Shown here: positions 55,201 through 62,146 of the stretch, piece by piece | Numbering within the stretch: position 1 is the stretch's first letter | Layout of the letters: each line of letters starts with the position of its first letter | Assembly: GCF_019740355.2 (NCBI RefSeq) | Contig: NZ_CP091819.1 | Coordinates: forward strand, 3,844,001 to 3,908,000 | Length of the DNA stretch: 64,000 bases | Direction: 5' to 3' | DNA from: Paracrocinitomix mangrovi | GTDB taxonomy: Bacteria > Bacteroidota > Bacteroidia > Flavobacteriales_D > Crocinitomicaceae | Program-made: the position numbers and the translations under genes | The notes under the pieces: generated by a model | The model's input: only the letters and a program-made list of their open reading frames with translations | What the model was told of the DNA's origin: nothing | Database searches by the model: none

Positions 55201-56134
55201 AGGAACAGTTATTGGAACTGGATCAACAATTGATATTGTAACAACAGGTAATATGGTAATTTGTGTTACTATGTCTGATGATTGTCCTAATACGGATAAC
55301 GAGTGCTTTAACATTAATGAACCACCTCCGGTAACACCAATGATTACTTCAGATGTTACAGATGGATGTGTGCCTCAAACTATTACGTTCTCAAATATTT
55401 CAAACGGATCAATTGCTACTTCTATTTGGACATTCTCAAATGGAACAACAATGACAGTGAATGGTGCTTCAGATGTTTCAGTATTGTTTGAGCAAGCAGG
55501 AACATATGATGTTGGATTAGAGATTACAACAACTGCAGGGTGCGTATATGATACAACATTCTACAGTTATATTACTACATATCCAATTCCGGATGCGAAC
55601 TTCATTTTCCAACCTAACCCTACTACAATTTATGATACAGAGGTAACTTTTTCAGATTACAGTTCTTCTGATGTAATTAGTTGGTTCTGGGAGTTTGGAG
55701 CAGGTGTGTTGCCTGGAACTTCAACAGTGGAAAACCCAACTGCAGTATATCCTGAAGGTGTGGCTAATGATTATCCTGTTGAGTTGACAGTTGAAAATCA
55801 ATATGGATGTCAGGATTCTATGTTGTCAGTAGTTTCAATAATTAATGATGTTGTAATCTACGCTCCTAATATTTTTACTCCTGATGGTGATGAGTACAAT
55901 GAAGGGTGGAGAGTATATATTTCTGGAATCGATATTTATGATTTCCATTTGACATTGTTCAACCGTTGGGGAGAAATAGTTTGGGAATCTTATAATCCAG
56001 TTGCTACCTGGTATGGACATTATGGAGATGTTGGATTGGTGCCGGATGGAACTTATGTATGGGTGATAGATGCAAAAGACACTTACACCGACAAGAAGTA
56101 TCAGTTCAGGGGACACGTCACCGTACTGAAATAA
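52202..56134 (+). CDS. T9SS cargo surface protein with CUB-like, P, SprB-repeat and PKD domains
   Basis: 1310 aa. Signal peptide MNKILAILFVVAATFTTTAQ, a CUB-like domain (about 25-160, YDSGGTGASAPYSNNESYVITICP), and a PKD-like domain (about 175-265). A P domain follows (about 310-465, LCVTMEHSFLGDFVLQVQC), then a second pre-peptidase-like segment. Two SprB-type repeats (about 815-960, SDCQACNGQIQVTPANGFSPY, DASCFGVCDGSVTLSG), further PKD domains and a CHU_C type B sorting domain (YAPNIFTPDGDEYNEGW...RWGEIVWES) complete it. It shares N-terminal architecture and C terminus with the 3711-aa protein but lacks the HYR-like array, so the two look like paralogues differing in stalk length. Confidence 0.92.
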   Translation: MNKILAILFVVAATFTTTAQTTDIVMNAGSNGTTVNTCLGGLYDSGGTGASAPYSNNESYVITICPDTPGDFITLQWTVFNLDCTDNVPGPGTDADNITVYDGDNTGAPTLGTYYCGQLTPGDIFGATPMNITGCLTIEFNSNANGTGDFNAQVSCETPCDPPTAIGEIVGGPMPDSIAVCIGEVVTFQDAGSTAGSSGLFTLQNWVWQWMDGTPNDTLNNPGQVTHVFNTPGQYVVQLQVIDDNDCVNMNATDIEVFVTTYPTFDPFPADTLICAGEQVDLNAYPDQYEVEWSGFPLGIWIDDNCMEDLTGIVQSTPMTITGYDSNISLNNGNPDILSLCVTMEHSFLGDFVLQVQCPTGQIMTLHQQGGGGTNLGIPGAGVIDCNNPSTFGTPYEYCFTSTATQTMVQAAQSVGTLPAGDYLPVDPQGFAALDGCPINGTWNILFTDLWGADDGSMPGWSINFDPALNPPVTVFTPQIGLGSDSSWWDMATPGIISSTADGNSITVAPTTAGSYVYTFHVVNSFGCEFDSSVTVEVYESAIADVLDTAVCGGQPIQLNAGSEVCQYTVNMIDTWGDGWNGGYLDIITSGGTSTFDIPFGSSGTGQFSVPVGEFWTAQFFSGGWPWECEFTILDPGGGVVYQSGQSGATPSTALQQFQADCPGNEVYEPLPGYVYSWTPAGSLNDPNIPAPIASPSSTTTYTLTMYPIGHPDCAQTDLVTINMGGGLDTGTDSTALLCFEGPAVDLFGWLGGTPQFGGSWFDPNGGAVTMPITPATALAGSYEYRKDSNGCTSSSFIDLQIIQVSGTSIVTDSDCQACNGQIQVTPANGFSPYTYSIDNGATFQAADTFTSLCGGAAPGVDYDIIIQDSLGCMDTITDAVEDINMPTLNPVVYSDASCFGVCDGSVTLSGTNLASYSIDGGTTTQATGNFTGLCPGVYDVIVDNGSGCSVTDQFTVVEPPEIEITSISPDVDICPGETVTANVTGINGIGNVEYTWETGGTVIGTGSTIDIVTTGNMVICVTMSDDCPNTDNECFNINEPPPVTPMITSDVTDGCVPQTITFSNISNGSIATSIWTFSNGTTMTVNGASDVSVLFEQAGTYDVGLEITTTAGCVYDTTFYSYITTYPIPDANFIFQPNPTTIYDTEVTFSDYSSSDVISWFWEFGAGVLPGTSTVENPTAVYPEGVANDYPVELTVENQYGCQDSMLSVVSIINDVVIYAPNIFTPDGDEYNEGWRVYISGIDIYDFHLTLFNRWGEIVWESYNPVATWYGHYGDVGLVPDGTYVWVIDAKDTYTDKKYQFRGHVTVLK

Positions 56135-56142
56135 AAAATATT

Positions 56143-56180
56143 AAAATCCCGGATTTAAACTGATCCGGGATTTTTTTTTC
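56143..56180 (+). terminator. Rho-independent terminator after the 1310-aa gene
   Basis: AAAATCCCGGAT (56143-56154) pairs with ATCCGGGATTTT (56163-56174), followed by a long T tract. Confidence 0.9.
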
Positions 56181-56212
56181 TCATATATCTATTCTGATTA
56201 AATTTGCCGATC

Positions 56213-56812
56213 ATGACAAAATTTATAGGAGATAGAATTAGTATGGAAGATCATGAGAGATCTTCTACAGTAGTCATTTTACCTAAAAGGGTAAGATGGA
56301 AAGATATACTATTAATCTCTTGGGTAGTTGGATTTACTTTTGCAGGATTGTACATTGTTTACCTTTTGTTTTTTGGAGGTATAAATGAACTAAAAGTGGG
56401 AGTGAATTATGATGAGGAAATCCGAAAGCAGCAAGTTATTTATCTGGCAATTTTTACAGGTTTCTGGGTATATTTTGAGTACCTAACTTTGAAAACTGTT
56501 TTATGGTATTTATTCGGTAAGGAGTTGATACAAATAGATACAGAGGCACTAACATTTAAAAGATCAACATTGTCATACGGAAAGGCTAATAGATATTTTT
56601 TTGAGAATATAAAAAAGATCGAATACATTAAACCGGATGATACCTCATTGAATCAGTTTTTGACAAATGCTTATTGGTCGCTAGGAGCTGATGCCATAAA
56701 AATTTATACCAAAGGGAAAGAAAAAACTTTTGGTCGTCGATTAAGCGAAAAGGAGGCTAAAAGGTTATTGAAATTTATCAATGAAAGGTCAAAAAAATGG
56801 AGAAAGAAGTAA
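56213..56812 (+). CDS. Membrane protein of unknown function
   Basis: About 199 aa from ATG 56213 (MTKFIGDRISMEDHE). The frame extends to a TTG at 56204 that is less likely. Two membrane helices (about 37-60, ILLISWVVGFTFAGLYIVYLL, and about 80-105) are followed by a cytosolic region (YGKANRYFFENIKKIEYIKPDD, KEKTFGRRLSEKEAKRLLKFI). This layout, two helices then a small PH-like beta domain, is common in uncharacterised bacterial proteins. No operon partner on this strand. Confidence 0.7.
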   Translation: MTKFIGDRISMEDHERSSTVVILPKRVRWKDILLISWVVGFTFAGLYIVYLLFFGGINELKVGVNYDEEIRKQQVIYLAIFTGFWVYFEYLTLKTVLWYLFGKELIQIDTEALTFKRSTLSYGKANRYFFENIKKIEYIKPDDTSLNQFLTNAYWSLGADAIKIYTKGKEKTFGRRLSEKEAKRLLKFINERSKKWRKK

Positions 56813-56815
56813 ATC

Positions 56816-57883
56816 TTAGTTTGAAATAATATAAACTGATGATTTAACTCTTCGGGTGTGCATGCCTTCCATTTCTTCTTCCAAAACTAAATCCTTGGCT
56901 GTTTGTAATTCAAATACCTCTTTCAAGTTTTTTATCTGAGCTATAGGAACATTTCTTTGTATTAGTCCATTAACTAGTTCATCAGCATTAAAAAGCTTCA
57001 TTTTTTCAGCTAAAATCGGATCAAGTTCTTTTCGATTAGTAACTCTATCCTTATTATGCTCAAAATGCGGATTTATTTCAAGACCTATAAATTCACACAA
57101 AGTTGCAAATTGCTTGTCGCTTCCCACAGCTAAGGTTACCAACTTATTATCTCTTGTTGTAAATATCTCTCCATAAGGAGCAATATTAGGATGTAGGCTT
57201 CCCATTGCTTGAGGGATTTGATTTGCCATCAAATAATTAGTTGCCTGATTAGACAAAGAAGCTATTGCCGTATCGTATAATGAAACTTCTACGTGATAAG
57301 CTTTTGGATCATGTTGAAAGTTTAAAAGAGCGTCTAGCAGTCCTTCTTTCATTTGATGCGCAGCTAGAATATCTATTATAGCTAAGGGAATCTTAATAGG
57401 GCCTGAAGATTCATTTCCATTCATAAACATAAATCCCGTTTCTGCTTGTAGCACTAAATCATAAGCTACTCTCTTGTTTTTGCTACCAAATCCTGTAATC
57501 TCACCTAAAATAATTTTTGGATTGATTTTTTTTAACGATTCAAAATCAACACCAAATTTATCCGCGTCACCTGGTTTAAAGTTAGAAACAACTATGTCTG
57601 CTTCTTCAATAAGCTGATGCAATTTTACACGATCTGTATCATCCAAAAGGTCCAAATGAATAGGTTCTTTATGCCAATTAATTGAACAGTAATATGCAGA
57701 TAACGGAGCCGAAGTATCTTCAGTTTTAAGTTTCCAACCTCTTGTCACATCACCATGCGTTTTTTTATTTTCAACTTTGATCACTTTTGCACCACGCTCT
57801 GCGAAGAACATACCAACCGCTGGACCGGCCAATACACTTGCCAGTTCTAATACTTTTAACTTTGAAATAACAGATTGCGTCAT
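56816..57883 (-). CDS. Family III CoA-transferase (CaiB/BaiF)
   Basis: 355 aa. Family features include LELASVLAGPAVGMFFAERGAKVIKVE at the start (written here as two joined motifs), the region VVSNFKPGDADKFGVDFESL, the conserved catalytic-Asp segment VAYDLVLQAETGFM, and the HPNIAPYGEIFTTRD motif. It transfers CoA between carboxylic acids; the substrate is not determinable. Followed upstream by a lipoprotein gene with a 6-nt gap. Confidence 0.88.
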   Translation of the reverse strand: MTQSVISKLKVLELASVLAGPAVGMFFAERGAKVIKVENKKTHGDVTRGWKLKTEDTSAPLSAYYCSINWHKEPIHLDLLDDTDRVKLHQLIEEADIVVSNFKPGDADKFGVDFESLKKINPKIILGEITGFGSKNKRVAYDLVLQAETGFMFMNGNESSGPIKIPLAIIDILAAHQMKEGLLDALLNFQHDPKAYHVEVSLYDTAIASLSNQATNYLMANQIPQAMGSLHPNIAPYGEIFTTRDNKLVTLAVGSDKQFATLCEFIGLEINPHFEHNKDRVTNRKELDPILAEKMKLFNADELVNGLIQRNVPIAQIKNLKEVFELQTAKDLVLEEEMEGMHTRRVKSSVYIISN

Positions 57884-57889
57884 ATAGCC

Positions 57890-58495
57890 TTAATGAATTG
57901 CGCTTAGCAAAATACCATTTATATAGTTTTCAATAAGCAAGGTAGAACCATCTTTGTTGTAATAAACGGTATGCCCATCAAGAATTCCATTTTTGAATGT
58001 CATTTTAACATACACTTGATCACTTTTAGGGTATTTTTCTGTACAAGTACCGGTATATGAAATATCATCTAATTTGTACTTTGTTGGAACATTTGAATTT
58101 TCGTTATTTATTTTTTCAAGCTCTGAGCATTCACAATTTAATACTTCAACATTTCCTGATCTTTTTTTATTACCCTCTTTGTAAACTTGTTCAAGCATTA
58201 CCTCACCTGCTTTATCATAGTAGGTTATTTTACCATGGATTTTACCATCCATGATGCTTTTCTCAATATACTTTGTATCAGTTCCGGGGTAATTCTCAAA
58301 ACAAATACCTGTATAGGCTTTATTTTCTTTTGTTAAAATCCCTGTGCTATCTGAGAGTAATTCACTGCAAAAACATGTGTCAAGTTCTTCACTTTGCATT
58401 ACTACACCTTCGTCAGTAATGTCTTTGCGATTTTTTGAATCACCGCAAGAATAGATAATAGCAAGTAATGCCATTATACTTAAAAAATATCTCAT
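57890..58495 (-). CDS. Lipoprotein with MORN-like (YwqK-type) repeats
   Basis: 201 aa. Lipoprotein signal MRYFLSIMALLAIIYSC, then two similar halves. Each has a CFCSEL / CECSEL Cys pair, a CFENYPGTDTKYIEK / CTEKYPKSDQVYVKM segment and a MORN-like DGKIHGKITYYDKAG / NGILDGHTVYYNKDG motif. Internal duplication is evident. Probably envelope-bound; function unknown. Its start overlaps the NlpC/P60 gene stop by one base. Confidence 0.75.
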   Translation of the reverse strand: MRYFLSIMALLAIIYSCGDSKNRKDITDEGVVMQSEELDTCFCSELLSDSTGILTKENKAYTGICFENYPGTDTKYIEKSIMDGKIHGKITYYDKAGEVMLEQVYKEGNKKRSGNVEVLNCECSELEKINNENSNVPTKYKLDDISYTGTCTEKYPKSDQVYVKMTFKNGILDGHTVYYNKDGSTLLIENYINGILLSAIH

Positions 58496-58995
58496 TAGAA
58501 TATGTTTATTACGCGTAAAAATCTTTTGACATAACCACTAGCATTATATCTTGTAATGGTTACTCCAAAGTGTTTTTTAGAAGAAGAACTGTGAATGAAG
58601 TCAACCATCCCTCCTTCATTTTTAATCACAATTCCGGCATGGCCAACTTTTCTTTTTGTAGCATCAGTCCCAGTAAAAAGCATGATGTCACCAGGAACAG
58701 CTGATAGTAGCGAAACCTTATCTCCAAAATTTTCATAGCCGGATGAAGCTCTTGAAACTTTAATACCAAAGTTTTTAAATACGTAATAAATAAAACCGGT
58801 GCAGTCAAAGCCATCAGTTGAAGTCCCCCCCCAAATATATGGAGTGCCCAAGTGGACTTTGGCGTAGTCTATAATACTGTCCCTTAAACATTTCTCTTTT
58901 TCTGAAATATTTCTAGGAGTAATAGTAGTATCTGACTCAAACCCAAAGGAAGAGAAAGTGGTCAAAAAAGATATTGCTATTATTAATGCCTTCAT
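58495..58995 (-). CDS. NlpC/P60 (C40) family cell-wall peptidase
   Basis: 166 aa. Signal peptide MKALIIAISFLTTFSSFG, then the C40 papain-like fold: catalytic Cys in GGTSTDGFDCTGFIYYVF, catalytic His in KVGHAGIVI and a second polar site around FIHSSSSKKHFG. It probably cleaves gamma-D-glutamyl-diaminopimelate bonds in peptidoglycan. Co-transcribed with the MORN-like lipoprotein (1-nt overlap). Divergent from the WYL regulator. Confidence 0.9.
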   Translation of the reverse strand: MKALIIAISFLTTFSSFGFESDTTITPRNISEKEKCLRDSIIDYAKVHLGTPYIWGGTSTDGFDCTGFIYYVFKNFGIKVSRASSGYENFGDKVSLLSAVPGDIMLFTGTDATKRKVGHAGIVIKNEGGMVDFIHSSSSKKHFGVTITRYNASGYVKRFLRVINIF

Positions 58996-59048
58996 TACTT
59001 AGCAAAATTAATATGTTTTATAACTTTATAAAAACTAATTTGTAACAA

Positions 59049-60059
59049 ATGTCTAAGATCAAAAATGCGCAGTTAAGGTACAGGGTGATAGATAGATGTT
59101 TGCGAAATCCTTATAATCCATATCCTACCAAAGAAGATTTGCGTCAAGCATGTGAAGAAGCGCTTTTTGGCAGTAGCGAAGGGGTTGACATATGTGATTC
59201 AACAATTGAAAAGGATATGTTTGCTATGAGAATGGACTTTGATGCTCCTATTAAATACAGCAAAAAAGAGAAGGGTTATTATTATGAGGATGAACAATTT
59301 AGTATTGATAAAATCCCTTTAACAGAAGGGGATATTGATGCCATTAAGTTTGCTACCAACACTTTAATGCAATTTAGAGAAGTTGGAATTTTTAAGCAAT
59401 TTGGTTTTGCAATTGATAAAATATTTGATCGCGTTCACATTTCCAGTAATCCTTTGGATGATTCAATTGATAATCACGTTCAATTTGAAACACAAGCTGC
59501 AACCAAAGGAAATGATATGTTGCCGGATTTACTAAAGGCAATTAAAGAAAAACTTATTGTAAAATTCAATTATACCAGTTTTGCTACAGGAAAAACTAAA
59601 GAAAGAGAGGTATTACCTCTTCTTTTAAAGGAATACAGAAATCGTTGGTATTTGATAAGTTATGTTAGGAGTAAATCTAAGGTTATCACTTTCGGTCTTG
59701 ATAGAATGTCAGACTTAATAATAACTGAAGAATACTTTAAGGATGATTTTGACTTTAATCCGGATTTGTTTTTTAAGTATTCAATAGGAATAACTGCCAA
59801 TGATAGTCAACCTCAAAAAGTAGAGCTTAAAATAGATAAAGTTGGGTCAAAGTACCTACAGTCTCAACCTTTACATGACAGTCAGACTTTAATCAAAGAA
59901 GGGAAACGTAGGGATACTTTTCAATTAGAAGTACTTATTTCAGAAGAATTAAAAAGAGAAATTCTTTCATATGGTTCTCAAATGGAGGTGATTAGTCCTT
60001 TAGAATTGCGAAATGAAATCGCCATTAAAGTACAAGAAATGGTAGATATATACGGATAA
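59049..60059 (+). CDS. WYL-domain transcriptional regulator
   Basis: 336 aa. The N-terminal winged helix-turn-helix-like part (LRYRVIDRCLRNPYNPYPTKEDL...) is followed by a WYL domain (about 170-245; NYTSFATGKTKEREVLPLLL, YRNRWYLISYV, VITFGLDRMSDL) and a WCX C-terminal extension. Such proteins bind nucleotide or nucleic-acid ligands and often regulate defence or DNA-damage genes. No defence system is visible next to it. The gene lies just upstream of the SRP RNA. Confidence 0.88.
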   Translation: MSKIKNAQLRYRVIDRCLRNPYNPYPTKEDLRQACEEALFGSSEGVDICDSTIEKDMFAMRMDFDAPIKYSKKEKGYYYEDEQFSIDKIPLTEGDIDAIKFATNTLMQFREVGIFKQFGFAIDKIFDRVHISSNPLDDSIDNHVQFETQAATKGNDMLPDLLKAIKEKLIVKFNYTSFATGKTKEREVLPLLLKEYRNRWYLISYVRSKSKVITFGLDRMSDLIITEEYFKDDFDFNPDLFFKYSIGITANDSQPQKVELKIDKVGSKYLQSQPLHDSQTLIKEGKRRDTFQLEVLISEELKREILSYGSQMEVISPLELRNEIAIKVQEMVDIYG

Positions 60060-60083
60060 GCTTTTTAATTCTATTTCTTTTAC

Positions 60084-60091
60084 TAATTTTG
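60084..60091 (+). promoter_or_regulatory. SRP RNA promoter -7 element TAATTTTG
   Basis: A TAnnTTTG match five bases before the GGGTAAG that forms the 5' strand of the SRP RNA closing stem, so the predicted start agrees with the RNA end. Confidence 0.55.
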
Positions 60092-60093
60092 TC

Positions 60094-60193
60094 GCGGGTA
60101 AGTCCCGTACGACCAGCTCCTGCTGAATCCCCCAGGACAGGAATGTAGCAAGGGTAGGCGGTTGTAGCGGTGCGATACGGGTAGCTTACCCAC
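60094..60193 (+). ncRNA. ffs: Signal recognition particle RNA (bacterial small type)
   Basis: A ~100-nt hairpin RNA. The ends pair (GGGTAAG 60096-60102 with CTTACCC 60185-60191). The apical domain has the SRP signature of two asymmetric loops around CCCCCAGGACAGGAATGTAGCAAGGG-type sequence (60129-60154; the ACAGGAA and AGCA loop elements that bind Ffh). A T tract follows at 60194. It works with Ffh and FtsY in membrane protein targeting. Confidence 0.88.
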
Positions 60194-60259
60194 TTTTTTT
60201 TCTTTGATTAATTCCCCTTTTTGTTGATAACATTTTCTCGAGTCAGTAGTTGACTACCT

Positions 60260-60267
60260 TATATTTG
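60260..60267 (+). promoter_or_regulatory. fsa promoter -7 element TATATTTG
   Basis: A perfect TAnnTTTG match 20 nt before the fsa ATG. Confidence 0.5.
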
Positions 60268-60287
60268 CACTACAAAATTATTGCAAC

Positions 60288-60944
60288 ATGAAATTTTTTA
60301 TTGATACAGCCAATTTGGACGAAATTAGAGAAGCAAATGATCTAGGTATTCTAGATGGTGTTACTACTAATCCATCTTTGATGGCAAAAGAAGGAATTAC
60401 AGGTAAGGACAATATCCTAAAACACTATGTTGATATCTGTAATATTGTTGATGGAGATGTTAGTGCTGAAGTAATTTCGACTGATTTTGAAGGAATCATT
60501 AAAGAAGGAGAACATTTAGCTGGACTTCATAAAAATATTGTGGTGAAAGTTCCTATGATTAAAGACGGAATTAAAGCCATTAAATATTTTTCAGATAAGG
60601 GAATTAAAACTAACTGTACGTTAGTATTTAGTCCAGGTCAGGCTATACTTGCTGCAAAAGCAGGTGCTACTTATTTGTCACCATTTATTGGAAGGTTAGA
60701 TGATATCTCATCAGATGGATTGGCATTAATTGCAGAAATTAGAGAGATTTACGATAATTATATGTTTGAAACGGAAATTTTAGCTGCTTCAGTAAGACAT
60801 ACAATGCATGTAATTGATTGTGCTAAAATAGGAGCAGATGTTATGACAGGTCCTTTAAGTTCAATTACAGGACTTTTAAATCATCCTTTAACTGATATTG
60901 GTTTAGAGAAATTCCTGGCGGATTACGCAAAAGGGAATTCATAA
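60288..60944 (+). CDS. fsa: Fructose-6-phosphate aldolase / small transaldolase
   Basis: 218 aa. [30 protein letters not shown], Schiff-base lysine in [39 protein letters not shown] (two adjoining motifs) and ILAASVRH. The length fits the short TalC/FSA class, either transaldolase or fructose-6-phosphate aldolase; sequence alone does not settle which. It acts in the non-oxidative pentose phosphate pathway. It has its own promoter and terminator. Confidence 0.92.
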   Translation: MKFFIDTANLDEIREANDLGILDGVTTNPSLMAKEGITGKDNILKHYVDICNIVDGDVSAEVISTDFEGIIKEGEHLAGLHKNIVVKVPMIKDGIKAIKYFSDKGIKTNCTLVFSPGQAILAAKAGATYLSPFIGRLDDISSDGLALIAEIREIYDNYMFETEILAASVRHTMHVIDCAKIGADVMTGPLSSITGLLNHPLTDIGLEKFLADYAKGNS

Positions 60945-60966
60945 ATATTTGAACTACTCACTCTAT

Positions 60967-60999
60967 AAAACCATCTCAAATTTGAGGTGGTTTTTTTTT
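60967..60999. terminator. Bidirectional terminator between fsa and the GH3 gene
   Basis: AAACCATCTCAAATTTGAGGTGGTTTTTTTTT: a hairpin with A and T tracts on its two sides, placed between two convergent genes. Confidence 0.85.
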
Positions 61000-62080
61000 A
61001 CATTAAACCAAGGCAAAATTTAAGTCTGATAATCTTTTTAACCGAGGCATAAACTTGTTGTTTAAATTGCGCGTCTGAATTAACTGCTCCTAGAATATCG
61101 AATAGAGCTTGTTCTTCATTAACAGGCATTAAAATTAAATCACAACCGGCTTGTGCGGCTTTTAGTTCACAATTAGGAATTGAAGCAACACCTCCCATAT
61201 TCATAGCATCTGTTACTACCAATCCTTTGAAGTTCATTTTATTCTTTAACAAGTCAGTTACAATGTTTTTTGAGACAGATGATGGCATATCATTCGTGTT
61301 GTATTTTTCATTGTTTTTAATGGCGATATGTGCCACCATAATTGAAAGAACACCTCCTTCTATTAGTGGGATGTAATTGTGAACTTCTCTCATTTCCCCA
61401 TCAATATAAACGAGTTTTTTGTGTGTATCACCTACAACATAACCATGGCCAGGGAAATGTTTAGCTGTAGCTACTATTCCATGTGATTGAGTTTCATCAA
61501 TAAACACTTTTGACCATACTTGAGCTGTGTCAGGATCATTTCCAAAAGCTCTGAATGAAATTACTTCATTTGGAGACATGTCTACTACCGGAGCATAATT
61601 GTAATTGATTCCAATGTCTTTAAGATCATTACAAATTGATGCAGCAAATTTCTTTACTTCTTCACGATCCACCATTAAGTGTGCCTTTTTAACAGGAGTA
61701 CAGTTTTTGATTTTATATCCGATTAATGATGGTTCTGCGTCAGCAGAGTAGAGCATAGGTAAACCTCCATATTGTTCGTTTAAACTATTAAAATCATTTA
61801 CCATTGTTGTAAAACCTTCTTTTGTTCCATTTAGTAGAAGGATTCCTCCAATATAATTTTTGACAATTAAATTATTAAGGTGTTCTTGAGATTTACCAAG
61901 TCTTCCGGCTGCAGGAATGATCATTTGTCCAACTCTACTAGTATCATTCATTTCATTAAATACACTATCAACCTTTTGTGCCAGCGTTGCATCATAAACA
62001 AAAAAGTCTGATAATTGATAGTTCTGCGCCTTAAGCTGGTTAGCTGTAACTAAGATGATTCCTAAAATTAATGCTCTCAT
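60998..62080 (-). CDS. Glycoside hydrolase family 3 (NagZ-like beta-N-acetylhexosaminidase)
   Basis: 360 aa. Signal peptide MRALILGIILVTANQLKA, then a GH3 barrel with the diagnostic ATAKHFPGHGYVVGDTHKK-type loop (KH and the catalytic His/Asp) and the nucleophile Asp in VVTDAMNMGGV. It is probably exported and cleaves terminal N-acetylglucosamine or related sugars from muropeptides. Length fits the single-domain NagZ-like class. The next gene upstream on the same strand ends in its own terminator. Confidence 0.88.
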   Translation of the reverse strand: MRALILGIILVTANQLKAQNYQLSDFFVYDATLAQKVDSVFNEMNDTSRVGQMIIPAAGRLGKSQEHLNNLIVKNYIGGILLLNGTKEGFTTMVNDFNSLNEQYGGLPMLYSADAEPSLIGYKIKNCTPVKKAHLMVDREEVKKFAASICNDLKDIGINYNYAPVVDMSPNEVISFRAFGNDPDTAQVWSKVFIDETQSHGIVATAKHFPGHGYVVGDTHKKLVYIDGEMREVHNYIPLIEGGVLSIMVAHIAIKNNEKYNTNDMPSSVSKNIVTDLLKNKMNFKGLVVTDAMNMGGVASIPNCELKAAQAGCDLILMPVNEEQALFDILGAVNSDAQFKQQVYASVKKIIRLKFCLGLM

Positions 62081-62085
62081 AGTTC

Positions 62086-62124
62086 AAAAAAAAAGTCCCC
62101 GATTGATATTGATCTAAAGGGGAC
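62086..62124 (-). terminator. Terminator of the PorE-like gene
   Basis: On the minus strand, GTCCCC (62119-62124) pairs with GGGGAC (62095-62100) across an 18-nt loop, followed by nine T (62086-62094). It lies just before the GH3 start. Confidence 0.75.
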
Positions 62125-62146
62125 TGTAAATATTAATAAATGTAAA

